The notes beneath the pieces were generated by a model. It saw nothing but the letters and a program-made list of their open reading frames with translations, was not told the origin of the DNA and made no database searches. DNA of 64,000 nt, taken from contig JAJEKV010000128.1 in assembly GCA_021234155.1 (NCBI GenBank), positions 1-64,000 of the forward strand, in the 5' to 3' direction. The position numbers were made by a program, and so were the translations under genes. Position 1 is the first letter of the stretch. Each line of letters begins with the position of its first letter. This document shows positions 36,532 through 47,100 of the stretch, piece after piece. This DNA comes from Isoetes taiwanensis (lineage: Eukaryota > Streptophyta > Lycopodiopsida > Isoetales > Isoetaceae).

Positions 36532-36771
36532 ACGCGCAGTGCGCGTCAGGAAAAATAACCACATGAGAAAAAAAAAAAAATGAAGCTACTCAGACGCGCA
36601 GTGCGCGTGGAGAAAAATAACATACGAGGAAAATGATGCTACTTCAGACGCGCATTGCGCGTGGAGAGTGAAGAAAAAATACTTCAGACGCGCATTGCGC
36701 GTGAAGAGTGAAGAAAAATAAACATATTTTTCTATAAGAAGTTCAAATTTATTCAGAAGCGCAGTGCGCGT
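36532..36771. repeat. Array of five palindrome units
   Basis: Cores at 36532, 36594, 36648, 36688 and 36757 (the last with AAGCGCA). Each sits in a related unit (TACTTCAG before, then AGAAAAATAA after) of about 40-69 bases, so the palindrome has been amplified together with its flanks. The array lies in the presumed 5' leader intron of the small minus-strand gene. Confidence 0.9.
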
Positions 36772-39700
36772 CAGGCACAATAAACATGTTAAATAGACAG
36801 CATAATGTCTAAACCCTAAACCCTAATGATCATAGCTAAACTTGCCCTCTAGACTGCTCTTAATTGAACAAATCGAATGCTTCAGTGCTTGAAGATTAAA
36901 CTAGATCTACTTTGAAGCTGCAACACATGAAAGAACTAACCTTGCTTTGTACATAGTAAAAGAAGTGAATAGAACACGCTCTGCAGAAAGAACGAAACAA
37001 AAAAACAGATCAGTGCTTGAATCAGTGTTAGAAATTACAAAAGATCAGTGTTTGAATCAAATACTGCTCAGAGAACTTCAAAATAACTCAGTAGAACTCA
37101 AACTTACGAGAGTATAACACAGAAAATAACTTTGAACTAAAATAACACAGAAAATAACTTAAAACTTAAAAGAGAAGCAGTAAGCGGAAGCGGAACCTAA
37201 AACTTTAAAGAGAAGTCAGAAGCGGAAGCGGAACCTAAAACTTAAGAGAGAAGCAATGGAACTAAGAAACCTAAAGCAAACTAAGAAACCTAAAGCAAAG
37301 TAAGAAACCTAAGAAACCTAAGAAGCCAAAGCAAACCTTGAAAACCTTGAAAACTCGCAGAAATCGGAATCGGTCGGAACGAACTCGCAGAAATGAACTC
37401 GCAGAAACGCAGAAACGCAGAATGAACTCGGCCGGAAGCGCAGAATGAACTCGCAGATGGTAGCGGATGATCTCTCAGATGGTAGCGGATGAACTCCCAG
37501 ATGATCAGCGCCGGATTAGAAGTAGCGGATCGTGAAAATGAGAGAATGCGGGAATGAAGAAAATAGAAAACTAAAACGAATTTGCATGTCCTTTTGAATC
37601 ATAAATGTGGGTCTTTTCGTATCCAACTAAATTTAATGTCTGAACTTAATGTCTAGCTTTAATGTGGAACTTTCCCTTTAATTTCTGGGACTTTATATTA
37701 CAACATAATGTTGGAACTTAATGTTCGAACTTAATACATGAACTTAATATTATTACTACATTATTTATCTTACTAGGCCATTCTCTTACTATTTTGATTA
37801 GAGCTTTAATATAATAGTTATCCTTGTCACTTTTGCTTAGATTCAAATCATGTATGGCTTGTATTATAGTTAATGTTACTACTTTAACTAAAGCTTTATA
37901 TTGTAGCTTAATATTTTACTAGAGATGGAAATATTTATAGGTTATGTTTGCATCTACATTCTTTTTGCTTACTAACTAGAACTCTTGTCTAGGTCAATGT
38001 CAAGGAAGCTGGTGAACAAAAGGATGATGACAAAGGAAAGGAGATTGTATTGCATACAAGGGTGGATTGGAAAAATAAGAAAGTGAAAATTATGCATCAA
38101 TGCAACAAGGAGGTGGTAGGAGAAGGTGTCATTGTTTTAGCAGATCCTATCCAAGCAGTTAATGATGAACGATTGGGAGATGATAGACTAGGTGTGGCAA
38201 TCTCAAAACTGGAAGATAAATGGAAGGAAAAAGGGACTGGTAAAGAGGACTGCATTGCTTGTGTGAAGCAAATAGAGATTACAACCATTATGGCATGGCC
38301 TATAGGTAGCATTCTATTGATGGGGAACTATAAGTTTTCAGAGACAAAACATGTTGAGCAAAATGGTACAAATTGCCCTTTATCTGTAGAACCATTAGCA
38401 ATGAGAACCACACAATGTAGCAAAAGGCAACCCCCAAATAGGAAATTTTATCCTAGTAAGAGATGTAAGGCAGATCATGAATGCTCTCCTGATGCTATGA
38501 TGAAGGTTAGAGGCATGGAGTGTTGTTGGCACAATTGTGTGCAACTTTTCAAAGTACATGAATTGGTGGAAGCAAGAGGTACATTTCAGGAACAGAAAGG
38601 TGATATTAGGAGGACTTTCATGTATTCTATTTTTGAGCTTGCAATTCCAGATGAAAGATAAAAAATGAAAAGATATCCATTACATGGCAAATGGATATGT
38701 CAAAGATCCTGGATGGCTATACATGGAATCCCAGACTCGTCTTGGCATAACTGGCTACAGGGCTACAAAAATGGTAGAAGGATTGCATTACATGGGAATA
38801 CTGGTTTGGTGAGACCACAATCCAAGACTGTAGCTGCAAAGGAAATATTTGAGAAATATGTGGAGTTCAATGCAGAAAATATGCCACATAAAAGTAAGAA
38901 GGATGCAGAAGGTAAAGTGGTCGTCGAGAAAAGATTGCCAGCTCATTGTACTCAGTTGAGCATATTAGAAGAAGTGAATGCCATGCTTCGAGAACTTGGA
39001 GTGGCTTCTATATGTCAGTCTACCTTTAGTAGGCTGTGGACAAAACACTTCAAGCATGTTACCATTTCAAAAACCAATAACTTTGCAAAGTGCAACATAT
39101 GTGCCGAGTTAAAGGAAAGGCTAGACAGGACCAAGCTGCCTAGTGCAAGAGCTAAAGTGAGGGAGGAAATGGCGGATCATATGACTGACCAACTTTCATG
39201 TAGATCTGCTTATTGGATGTGGAGGACATTATCAGCTTTGGAACCTAGTGAATATCTTTGTATTATACATGATAAGATGGACCAACAGAAGACTTGCCTT
39301 CCTCAATTCTCTTATATTCCAAAGTCATGTGGAAGAGCATACCCGTTGCAGATCTCTTTGACTGGGGCAATTCTGCATTCACAACCTATAATATACTACG
39401 GGCATTTCAGTCTACAATTATGGAGTGATGGCCCAGATTTTCATGTTTGCAGTGTGATGAGGTGCTTGAGAAATTATGAACGTGGCTACAATGGCGATCT
39501 TGAAAGCATACGAGCTAGTTAACCACTCTTCAATGCATTGTTGGATGAGGACCCCAATAATATTGAAAAGGTTACTAAAGCAAGGTTCAGAAGGTCGATG
39601 TGTAATGAACACCAAGCCAAAGCCTCAAGTTCACAATCAAAACCAAGGGATCTACCAAGAAAGTTTATGTTGCAGCTTGATAATTGTGCTGGTCAGAACA

Positions 39701-41107
39701 AAAACAGATGGATGTTCGCATTTCTGTCTTATTTGACTGCTGTGGGTGTCTTTGAAAGAGTGAATTTGGGATTTCGATGATGGGCACACACACCCATGAG
39801 GATGTTGATGCAGTGTTTGGGAAGTATAGTGTTGCTTTGAAGTCGCAGACTGTCACCAATATGCCTAGGTTAATGGAGATATATGCTGGATGCACAACTC
39901 CAGCTCCTACAGGATTGCTCATAGATGAGGTACCTGATTGGAAGGGTTTTGTGGAAGGACATTTAGCTGATTTAGAAGGACACTCAGTCCCTCTACAATT
40001 CACATTCTGGGTATGGGATGGGATTCGAATAATGCAATGGAAAAGGAGGCAGTCAGAGGACGTATGGAAGCCAGAGGAGGGTATAGAATTGTGGCTCCGG
40101 GATGAAAATAACATGCCTAAAATACCCAAGGGCCAACCAAAAGTGCTGAGACCTTACTCTGAAGTAGATAACTTGAAAATAACAAGAGAGGGCATTTGGG
40201 ATTACATTAAACATTGGAAACAATCTTCTGATGATACCAACAATGCACTAGTCAAGTATTGGGAGAAAGTGCATGGTTTGATTGGGGAAATTGACACTAC
40301 ATCAACCGAGCTAAAAGATGAATGGTTACCTAAAAGTAGGTGGAGGAAATTGGCAGGAGCTAAGGAAACAGATAATGATGTTACTAGCATTCGCAAGTCC
40401 ACTGGTCCTCCTAGTGCTGAGGAACACTATGTTGGCCCTAGGAAAGGAAGGCCAAAATATTACAAAATGCCTAACTTTGATCCATTGATTGATGTGAAAT
40501 CCGGCCAATTTGTTCTCGTATTGCCTCACGATAGGGAGACCTATCCCGTATGGATGGGTTTCACTCTCTCTGATGTTTGTAATGAAAAGGGAGACCAGAA
40601 CTTCAAGAAGGTGCGTGTGGCATGGTGGGTACCTTTGCATCAATGTGACAATGTGAGTGATAAAGAAAGATACTTGGATTGCTGGGTAAAAAAATGGAGA
40701 AAACATCCTCAAGAGAAAGGTCAGTGGCTTGATGTCGAAACGATATTGTTTTCATGGAATGCACGTGTAAAGCCAACCCTGAAATCCAGAGTTATAATAC
40801 CTGTAGCCACTGTTGAGAAGGTTAAAGAGACTTTAGCTAAGCCCATGATACAAGAGGAAGTGGCAGAGGAAATCGATTGAGTGTACTGCCTTGATGTCAA
40901 TACACCACAGATAATTCATGTTGTATCTTTTACAATTCATTATGTTACTTTATGAAATGTGCTATTGTGATCTTTTATAAAACGTTGTACCTATTTGTGA
41001 TTTATGAAGTTTTGATACTCTTTTGTATTTGCATTATTTGCTATACGAAATATTGAGTTGTACTCTTTTATTTTAAAAGTTCAATGTTATAATTTTTCCC
41101 AAAATTA

Positions 41108-41130
41108 ACGCATAATCCCAAAATAAATGA
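41108..41130 (-). repeat. Right terminal inverted repeat candidate
   Basis: Reverse complement of 29697-29719 over 23 bases. It lies 227 bases beyond the transposase stop codon. Confidence 0.75.
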
Positions 41131-41669
41131 TTTGCATAATATAGAAAGACATAGTAATGTGTTTGCAGAAGTCTCTCATTGGTCTTCATGCACCTTTCTT
41201 GCTTTGTATTCTGGTGCATATACATGGTATAATCGAGATGCCACGCTTGATGCCGCAAAAGCTAATATTTGATACTTTTATAGAAACCGATGAAATATCC
41301 TTCTCATTGGAGGATCATTACAAAGAAGAGATATGCTGGGCCGGGAAAAGTAGATGGTTGGGAGTAACTGTTGGGGTTTTTTTGGTGAGAAGGACAAGAT
41401 GCACGCATTTAACCCCAGCATTAAAGAAAACGTTAGCTTCAAGACATTACGTTCTTCAGAGAAGCGAAATGCGAAACAAATATCCGTGGAGAAATAGCCA
41501 CAACTAGGTCTGCCTGTTACAATAGTAAGCACCGCCAGAGCAGCTCATTTTTAACTCTCAGAATCACCAAATAAATACCCTAGAGATGATCCTCCACCAG
41601 GTGCAGAATGTACTTTCGTTGCTGGACGATCCTACAGAAGAAATATAGCAGATTCGCATTAAGAGAAAA
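41131..41669. other. Intergenic, nothing recognised
   Basis: No supported gene between the transposon end and the second copy of the 1-kb repeat. Confidence 0.4.
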
Positions 41670-42686
41670 CACTGTTGCCACATGTTAATGGATCACAAAC
41701 CTCATTTGTTGATGAAAATGCTTTGTCTTGGTATTGGCATGATTATGTTCTCAATCTTCAATGTTCCTTCTACGTGCGTCAGATATGGTGTGCAACTGCA
41801 TTTAGCATAGCATGTCTACAGGTTGGTTGCCTGGATACAAGTATGCACCAAAGAACAAATTCACATTTGATGGGAATGCTGTTCAGCTTGAGTAAAATGC
41901 CAGTGACTAACTCAGAAGAGGATCTTCTTAAGGTGAGCTTGCAACCTTCTTTCCCTGCTCATTTACATTTTCTCAAATAAGGCTTTGATTCTATGTATGC
42001 TATCTAAATGTATCCTGTTTTCAGATGGCTCTCTGAAGTTGTATTGAGTTGAAAACAGTGACCTTGCACTATTAGAATATTTGATTCGGTCACAGCCCAG
42101 AACTAGCGATTGGCGTATGGAGGTTGCTCGCAAAGGCCTTCCAATTTTCGTGGCTGCATAAAAATAGCAGCACAAATGCAAGTGAAGATGGCAGCATAAG
42201 ATAACAAACCGTTTGCAAAAGGTAAATGAACATATTACAAGAGTGGAAAGTGCTTCTTCTCACGTGCTAATACATGCATAAATTTTGTATTTAAATCTCT
42301 CCAGTAGCAGATGAGAAGGAGAGACACCAGGACAGCATAGAAGCATATCTTAAACTCCGAAGCAAGACCCTTTAGTTTATGGCCTGTCATTGATCAGTTT
42401 GTAAACATTCTTTAGTTCACTTGGACATTGGACTATCTTGTTTCTCAGAGCTAAGATGCCAGAAAAGTATAAGCTTTATATCACTTTATCAAGGATCATG
42501 AATATTAATGTTTTATGAACATATGGGATCTTGTCCATATCTGTCCTTGCATAATTTCCTCCATTATTGATACATATTGATGATAAAATATTCATTTGCA
42601 CTAGCTTCCAGCACGCTTTCTAAATATTTATTGTTGCCTTATGCGTTAAAGTCAAAACAGAACAGCATGTCTGACTTTCATACATC
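41670..42686 (+). repeat. 1-kb dispersed direct repeat, copy 2
   Basis: Second copy of 27296-28307 in the same orientation, 14.4 kb away. The unrelated sequence on both sides shows that only this segment was duplicated. Confidence 0.9.
41822..42161 (+). pseudogene. Last two exons of an unidentified gene (copy 2)
   Basis: Exons at 41822-41932 and 42096-42161 match those of copy 1 in length, phase, splice sites and stop. Changes are few (for example TNMYQRT to TSMHQRT, MRM to MGM, IFMAA to IFVAA). Retention of both frames suggests either a recent duplication or coding constraint. The protein is not recognised. Confidence 0.4.
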
Positions 42687-44220
42687 CGGTAGAATGCAGT
42701 ATGGTCCATGACTCTATTCCAGAGATTATTAGTCCCAGATTTGCTAGATTTTGGGTATGAAGTGGAGCTGGTGTTTATGAGTTTGAAAATATTGGGTCAT
42801 GGCCGTTTTGGACAATGGATCAGAGGCTAGCATAGGCGGAAGTTTACAATGGATTGTTCACATGCCCCATGCCCCAGAGAAACGAGCACCTTCAGATCAG
42901 CATTCTGGTAGTATTTTATTGCAGCGGCAGCATGAGAAGTGGGGAGTGCAGGAGATGTTCCAGTTTCTAAATCTGCATATATACATTTCCCTGGTATTTG
43001 CCGCTCACGAGCCGTTTGAGATTCGATCCTGAAAGAAATCTTATATTCCTTTGTCTCAAGGCTATATTAGTCAAAGCAGCTTCTGATAATACTGGCGATG
43101 CTGGATGACAAATGGTTCTATGCCGTAAACGAATTATGGATGCCAGCAGAGAAAAGCTACAAAAACTCCATCTATTGGTCACCAACCACTCTTTCAAGCA
43201 AAGAGGCTCCGCACCATGAATATTCCAAAAGCATTAAGTTATTTATACTCTAAATTATCCATGGCATCTATTGTTTTTCAGTGCATTTAATTTCGTTTTT
43301 TCCATGTATTATAGCGTCACATTCAAGTTTTATTCCCCACCATTGATATGGCGAATATTCCCAGTATTGTGCCAGATCAATGGCCATTAGAATTTTGAGC
43401 GAAAAAATGCATGCCACTGTCAATGGTGTAGAACGAACCTATGGTTGAAGCAAATCAAATCTGAAAGAAGGAAAATAAAAAAACCACTGGTGCACATGAA
43501 TTTGCCAGACTCATCTTCACATAGGATGCAGCTATGGCATGTAATCTAAGCTCCGGCTTTGATTTCTTTGAGAAGATCAGCTCTTTCCTTGATCTATTAT
43601 ACAACTGAAAACCCTTATATTGCTCTAACAGGGAGCAAACAACACAGGTTCGGGAAAACGAATATAGTAGCCATAATATAACAATACCATAATACTTGGA
43701 ACGGTGCATTGTCATTTATCACACCTGCAATAAAAAAGTGCGAGATGCTCAACCTGTTCCACGACTCTTCTAGAAATTTCTATATGCCTACCTATTCTTG
43801 CTTGCCACTTATCTCTTCATAACATTTAATGACCGTAATTTTGAAGCCGACCTCCATCTCAGAGGAAAACTCGATCGTATCATTGCTGTTCAAATCAAGC
43901 ATGACCGAAGTTCTCCAAATTCAATTCCGGTGGAATGCTTGCTTAAAAAATTTACACTCGGAGAAACTGATTGCATGTTTGCGAGAAGCCAATTTGGCCT
44001 AATATCCTCGAAAAGGAGAAACCCAAGGTTTTGTAGCAGAATCAGCTCATCCGGACGAAGCCGGAAAATGAATTGTCGCTTTAAAATAAGCTCTTGCATT
44101 CGAAAGTCGGGCTACGTTGATGTTGTTTGTGCTTAGATTCGATATTCAAGAGAAGTAATATTCCAATTTTTGACGAAATGTTCCTACAAAGAAATGACCG
44201 ACCTCGCATAAACAAAAAAG
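42687..44220. other. Intergenic; no gene assigned
   Basis: Open frames at 42799-43032 (plus) and 43798-44136 (both strands) show no family I recognise. The minus frame at 43890-44099 (QFIFRLRPDELILLQNLG) has coding-like composition but no clear splice borders. Confidence 0.35.
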
Positions 44221-44224
44221 AAAC

Positions 44225-44295
44225 CAAAGGGCTGGAGGATTTGAACCTCCAGGCCGGACGGCCTCACCTGAGCCCATATCGACCGCCCTAACAAA
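44225..44295 (-). ncRNA. tRNA-like SINE head or tRNA pseudogene
   Basis: On the minus strand, TGGGCTCAGGTGAGG (44262-44276) is a box A and GGTTCAAATCC (44237-44247) a perfect box B. GGAGGTTCAAATCCTCC makes the T-arm hairpin, and GGGC at the start can pair with GCCC at the end. A T-rich tail (TTTGGTTTCTTTTTTG) follows. No proper anticodon arm is evident, so a SINE head is more likely than a functional tRNA. Confidence 0.55.
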
Positions 44296-44929
44296 GCAGA
44301 AATGACAAGTGGGTAGTCTCCAACATGCCGGGGCTGCACGCCTACCTCCCCACGTGCCTCCCTCCTCAGACACACACCTGTGGCAACATTCAAATGCCTC
44401 GCTGCCTTCCAAATTGGGGTTCCCCGAATTCAACCCTTGCAACAAAGGCCCATGCAAAAATCGAGCTGCGACCACCCAAAATAGCATGAAACACCAAGCC
44501 TCTCACATGGCAAATTATACCCTTTTCAATACAATACTATACGGAAATCATAGTCCAAACCACTGCCTGAAAACCCTCCCCAACCCCAAAACGAAAATAG
44601 CATACTATATCCATGGCATCTATTGATCCACACTGGGTCAAACTGTATCAAGATTGGTTGACGAAACAAATTGTTGTTGTTTCTATCTTAACCTAAAACC
44701 AACGTGGATTCTTTTTCGGTGCACAGAACTTGGAGGCAGGAATAGAAGCTACCAATCTCAGGGCAGCTGATTGCGACATGTCAAGGGGACGGTGCAGGAA
44801 AATAGGGGGATTTTGGAAGTGGCACAAGCAGGCAATAAGGCGGATTCGTGAGTAGGGTTTGACAATTTTTTTGGACAAAAGCATTGTGAAACTATTTCAG
44901 TTGCAGAGGAAACGGGAGGATTGGTGACC
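44296..44929. other. Intergenic, nothing recognised
   Basis: No supported feature. Open frames here are short and antisense to the SINE-like unit. Confidence 0.35.
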
Positions 44930-45498
44930 TTATGTTGAATGTAGCTGGATAAATTTTACAAGTATATCAGCATATCCGGAATTTTTTGGATCATAAGATG
45001 GTGGATTCAGGGCCTGCGTTTGATTATAGAAGCATTTGAGAGCATTATCATCCACTATGATTATATCATCCTTATTCTTGATACCAAGTTCGTCCATCAT
45101 GTTACTCAAGTGTTTGATGAAGATAGGCTTGCCTGTTGGATCCTTGGGATTAGTGACACATTTGTGCTGATCCCAAAAGGTCAACCAATGTCTACGCATT
45201 TCCCCCAGTGCCTCCAAAGTATCCTTGATGTTCCTTAGTTTCATGGATGACCAAATACCAACTCGAAATAACCTAAATGCCTCATCTAGCATCTCCTTCA
45301 AGTACGACTGCAGATAGATCCACGTGGTGTTTGATTCTATTGGTGCCGATGAAACTGATCTCTAGCCACTTTATTTTTTGGAAAAGTCTTACAAAAGAGT
45401 CCGTTTAGGTCGAACACCACAACTTTCTTAGAAACGCAAGGCAAGCCGAAACATCAAACATGTATCTGGTCAGCAAGATATGATCACACAAACAATAT

Positions 45499-45639
45499 AA
45501 ATGCGCCAGACGTGATTTGAGTTAGGCTTAACCAAATCGCGCTCGGCATGATTTAGTGTGACCAAGAAATATAATCAAAGCACGCTTGGCGCGATTTAAT
45601 TCAAAGCAAAAATAAATTAAATCACGCATGGCGCGATTT
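45499..45639. repeat. Four palindromes of a second type in the paralogue's last intron
   Basis: Near-palindromes of 20-21 bases at 45499-45518, 45534-45554, 45577-45597 and 45619-45639, of the form AAATCRCGC..GCGCGATTT (for example AAATCACGCATGGCGCGATT). They lie in the intron that corresponds to intron 4 of the intact paralogue, which carries the other palindrome type. Confidence 0.85.
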
Positions 45640-46098
45640 CATTCGCAAGGCCATATCTATCATCTTCAGTTTCACTGTCATCGTCGGCGTCATTCTCCCC
45701 TTCGCCACCCTTAATCTTCGTGCTCTTCTGACTGTTAGAATTGTTATTTTCTATTAGTTCCTCTACATCCTTCACAACTGATATTATTTTAGTATTGATT
45801 TGGCAAACCTGTGAATCACTAGAGTCTCTTGGGTTATCAATGGCCCCTTCACTCTCGGTTGCCTTATCAATTAGATCCTTGTTAACCTGTGAATGTATTT
45901 TATTGTTGCTTGAATCACCCGCAAGGGAGGCAAGGATATTCCCTATGTTCGCCTTCATCATATTACTTTGAGCAGCCCGTTTAGCAGCCACTTGGTCATT
46001 CCTTATCAGGTTGTGGATTATTAGTTCCCTCACCAAAACCATCGTCCATCTTTGAATTGGACAAGTCCACGAGGCTTTTGATTGCTGAAGATTTCAGG

Positions 46099-46674
46099 CA
46101 GGGAAAAAAATAGCGGCTAATATTAGCCAAATGGCGATTTTTTGGACATTTTTGGAAAAAGTACGGCTAAACTATAAAGGAGGAAATTTTTGGAAAAAAA
46201 GAAAAAAATCGCCAAAAATTTTCAAAGTCAACCTCCCTTACACCAAGGTTTAGCCAAACATAAGAAAGAAGGAGAGGAATTTTTTTTCCACTTTAGCCAA
46301 ACGTTCGAAAGTTTCCTATGCATTTAGGGATAGATTAGCCATACTTTTTAATAGCTAATGTAAAATATAGGATTATTCATGAGATTATGGAATAGAGGTT
46401 GCTAATACTATATTAGATGGATAGTTTTTTGTTCTCCAACTATTAAATTTCTATTATTAATATGTTCGTACAGTAAAAAGTTTGGCATAGCATAAATGTT
46501 TGGCTAAAGTTAATATAAAGGTTCAAGTAAAAAAATAGCCAAACATTCAAAACTAGTAAAGGAAAATTATTCAACTTTAGCCAAACATTCGAAAGTTTTC
46601 CTATGTATTTTGGGTTAAATTAGCCAAACTTGTTCTAGCTAATCTAAAACATGACACTAGTAATTTTTTCCCTG
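46099..46674. mobile_element. hAT-like non-autonomous element (MITE), 576 bp
   Basis: Terminal inverted repeats CAGGGAAAAAA at 46099 and TTTTTTCCCTG ending at 46674, flanked by a perfect 8-bp duplication ATTTCAGG (46091-46098 and 46675-46682). An 8-bp duplication and CAGGG ends are typical of the hAT superfamily. Inside, TTAGCCAAAC-TTCGAAAGTTT-CCTATG occurs twice in direct orientation (near 46290 and 46575). There is no transposase frame. The insertion lies within the paralogue's methylase-like exon. Confidence 0.9.
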
Positions 46675-47100
46675 ATTTCAGGTTGCCATAAGGGCCTTTA
46701 GGAGATTTGGCAAGTACATGCATGAGGAAAGGTTCAAAAAAGCCTTTGGCCTGCTCATCACTCACAAAGCAGTGACATCTTCTAACACCCATAAGAGCCT
46801 CTCGGGCAATATAACCTCCAACATGAAGCTCCAAGCACGTTGTGTCAATTGGAGCAAATGCCTTGACGAGGTAAGCAGCCAAAGACAGGGGAAATCCATT
46901 TTTATTTAAGGGGCCCTTCTCCTTAGTTAGTAGCTCGTACTTGATTTCACCACTTAGGAGAGGGTCCCGATCCTCATCCTTTTCTGACTCATCTTCATGA
47001 CCAGATCCTGTTCTGTATGAAAGAATATTGTTTTTAAGTCTGGATCATCTAGAAGAAAACATTCCCATGCACTGCTGTTGTCACGCATCTCTAGTGAACC

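Larger units (their letters stand above)
35921..37992 (+). other. Large second intron of the transposase gene
   Basis: About 2.07 kb with GT..AG ends. It contains, in antisense, a small probable gene (36172-about 36950), six palindrome cores, and an A-rich low-complexity stretch (37140-37560) built on AACCTAAA / AGAAGCGGAA units. A later nested insertion or an overlapping minus-strand gene is possible. Confidence 0.5.
35579..40880 (+). pseudogene. DDE-type transposase with GQNKN motif (DUF7869-like), broken
   Basis: Exons: 35579-35595 (ATG), 35677-35920 and from 37993 on, with phases that fit (GTAAGT donor, CTGTCAG acceptor; then AAAAAG|GTTAGT to TTGTCTAG). The N-terminal part has two GVPLG..TVGESVGTFVAWPK / GVIVLADP..TTIMAWP segments, like the plant transposon-associated DUF8039 type. 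The core shows CNIC, IIHDKMDQQKT (Asp 1), LQLDNCAGQNKN (Asp 2) and HEDVDAVFG (third acidic site), then a long C-terminal region ending at 40880. Lesions: in-frame TAA at 38659-38661, TAA at 39520-39522, and a frameshift at an AC run at about 39785-39793. The family name is from memory of motifs and is tentative. It probably mobilised the 29697-41130 unit. Confidence 0.7.
29697..41130. mobile_element. Candidate large DNA transposon (11.4 kb) with DDE transposase and ParB/MTase/FCP1 gene
   Basis: A perfect 23-bp inverted repeat (outer part TCATTTATTTTGGG, then ATTATGCGT) lies at 29697-29719 and, inverted, at 41108-41130. Between them are a broken DDE transposase (35579-40880, plus), a chimeric gene (30159-35171, minus) and a probable small minus-strand gene in the transposase intron. 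All 14 copies of the ACGCGCA-N-TGCGCGT palindrome fall inside. I could not find a convincing target-site duplication, so the exact ends are tentative. The unit being one element is inferred from the inverted repeat, the head-to-head gene order and the confined palindromes. Confidence 0.6.
44930..47100 (-). pseudogene. Truncated paralogue of the chimeric ParB/MTase/FCP1 gene
   Basis: Minus strand, from the right: the methylase-like C-terminal part (ECFLLDDPDLK, LLSGEIKYEL, LNKNGF, KAFAPIDTTC, ELHVGGYIAREAL, SDEQAKGFF), then an acidic stretch (DADDDSETEDDR, about 45660), an intron with four palindromes, then the phosphatase-like exon (KKVVVFDLNGL near 45425, VGIWSSMKL, KPIFIKHLSNMM, IIIVDDNALK) stopping at 44930. 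Several frameshifts, loss of everything before the methylase-like domain, and a hAT-type insertion at 46099-46674 make it a pseudogene. Similarity to the 30-35 kb gene is clear at protein level but weak in DNA, so the two diverged long ago. Confidence 0.85.

Noticed and set aside
30830-36771. Palindrome copies as a CRISPR-like array
   Set aside because: Eukaryotic introns, irregular spacing, no uniform spacers and no associated nuclease genes.
30830-36771. Direct equivalence of the palindrome to bacterial parS
   Set aside because: The plant protein shows only a ParB-N-like segment; the helix-turn-helix that binds parS is not visible, and the sequence likeness covers only TTCACG.
27296-42686. 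The 1-kb direct repeats as LTRs of one element
   Set aside because: No TG..CA ends, no primer site or polypurine tract, flanks do not fit, and they lie outside the inverted repeat of the central element by unequal distances.
44225-44295. Functional tRNA gene
   Set aside because: Good A and B boxes and T-arm, but no proper anticodon arm and variable region; a SINE head fits better.
44146-44487. Minus-strand frame of 113 codons
   Set aside because: It runs through the tRNA-like SINE head and has no conserved content.
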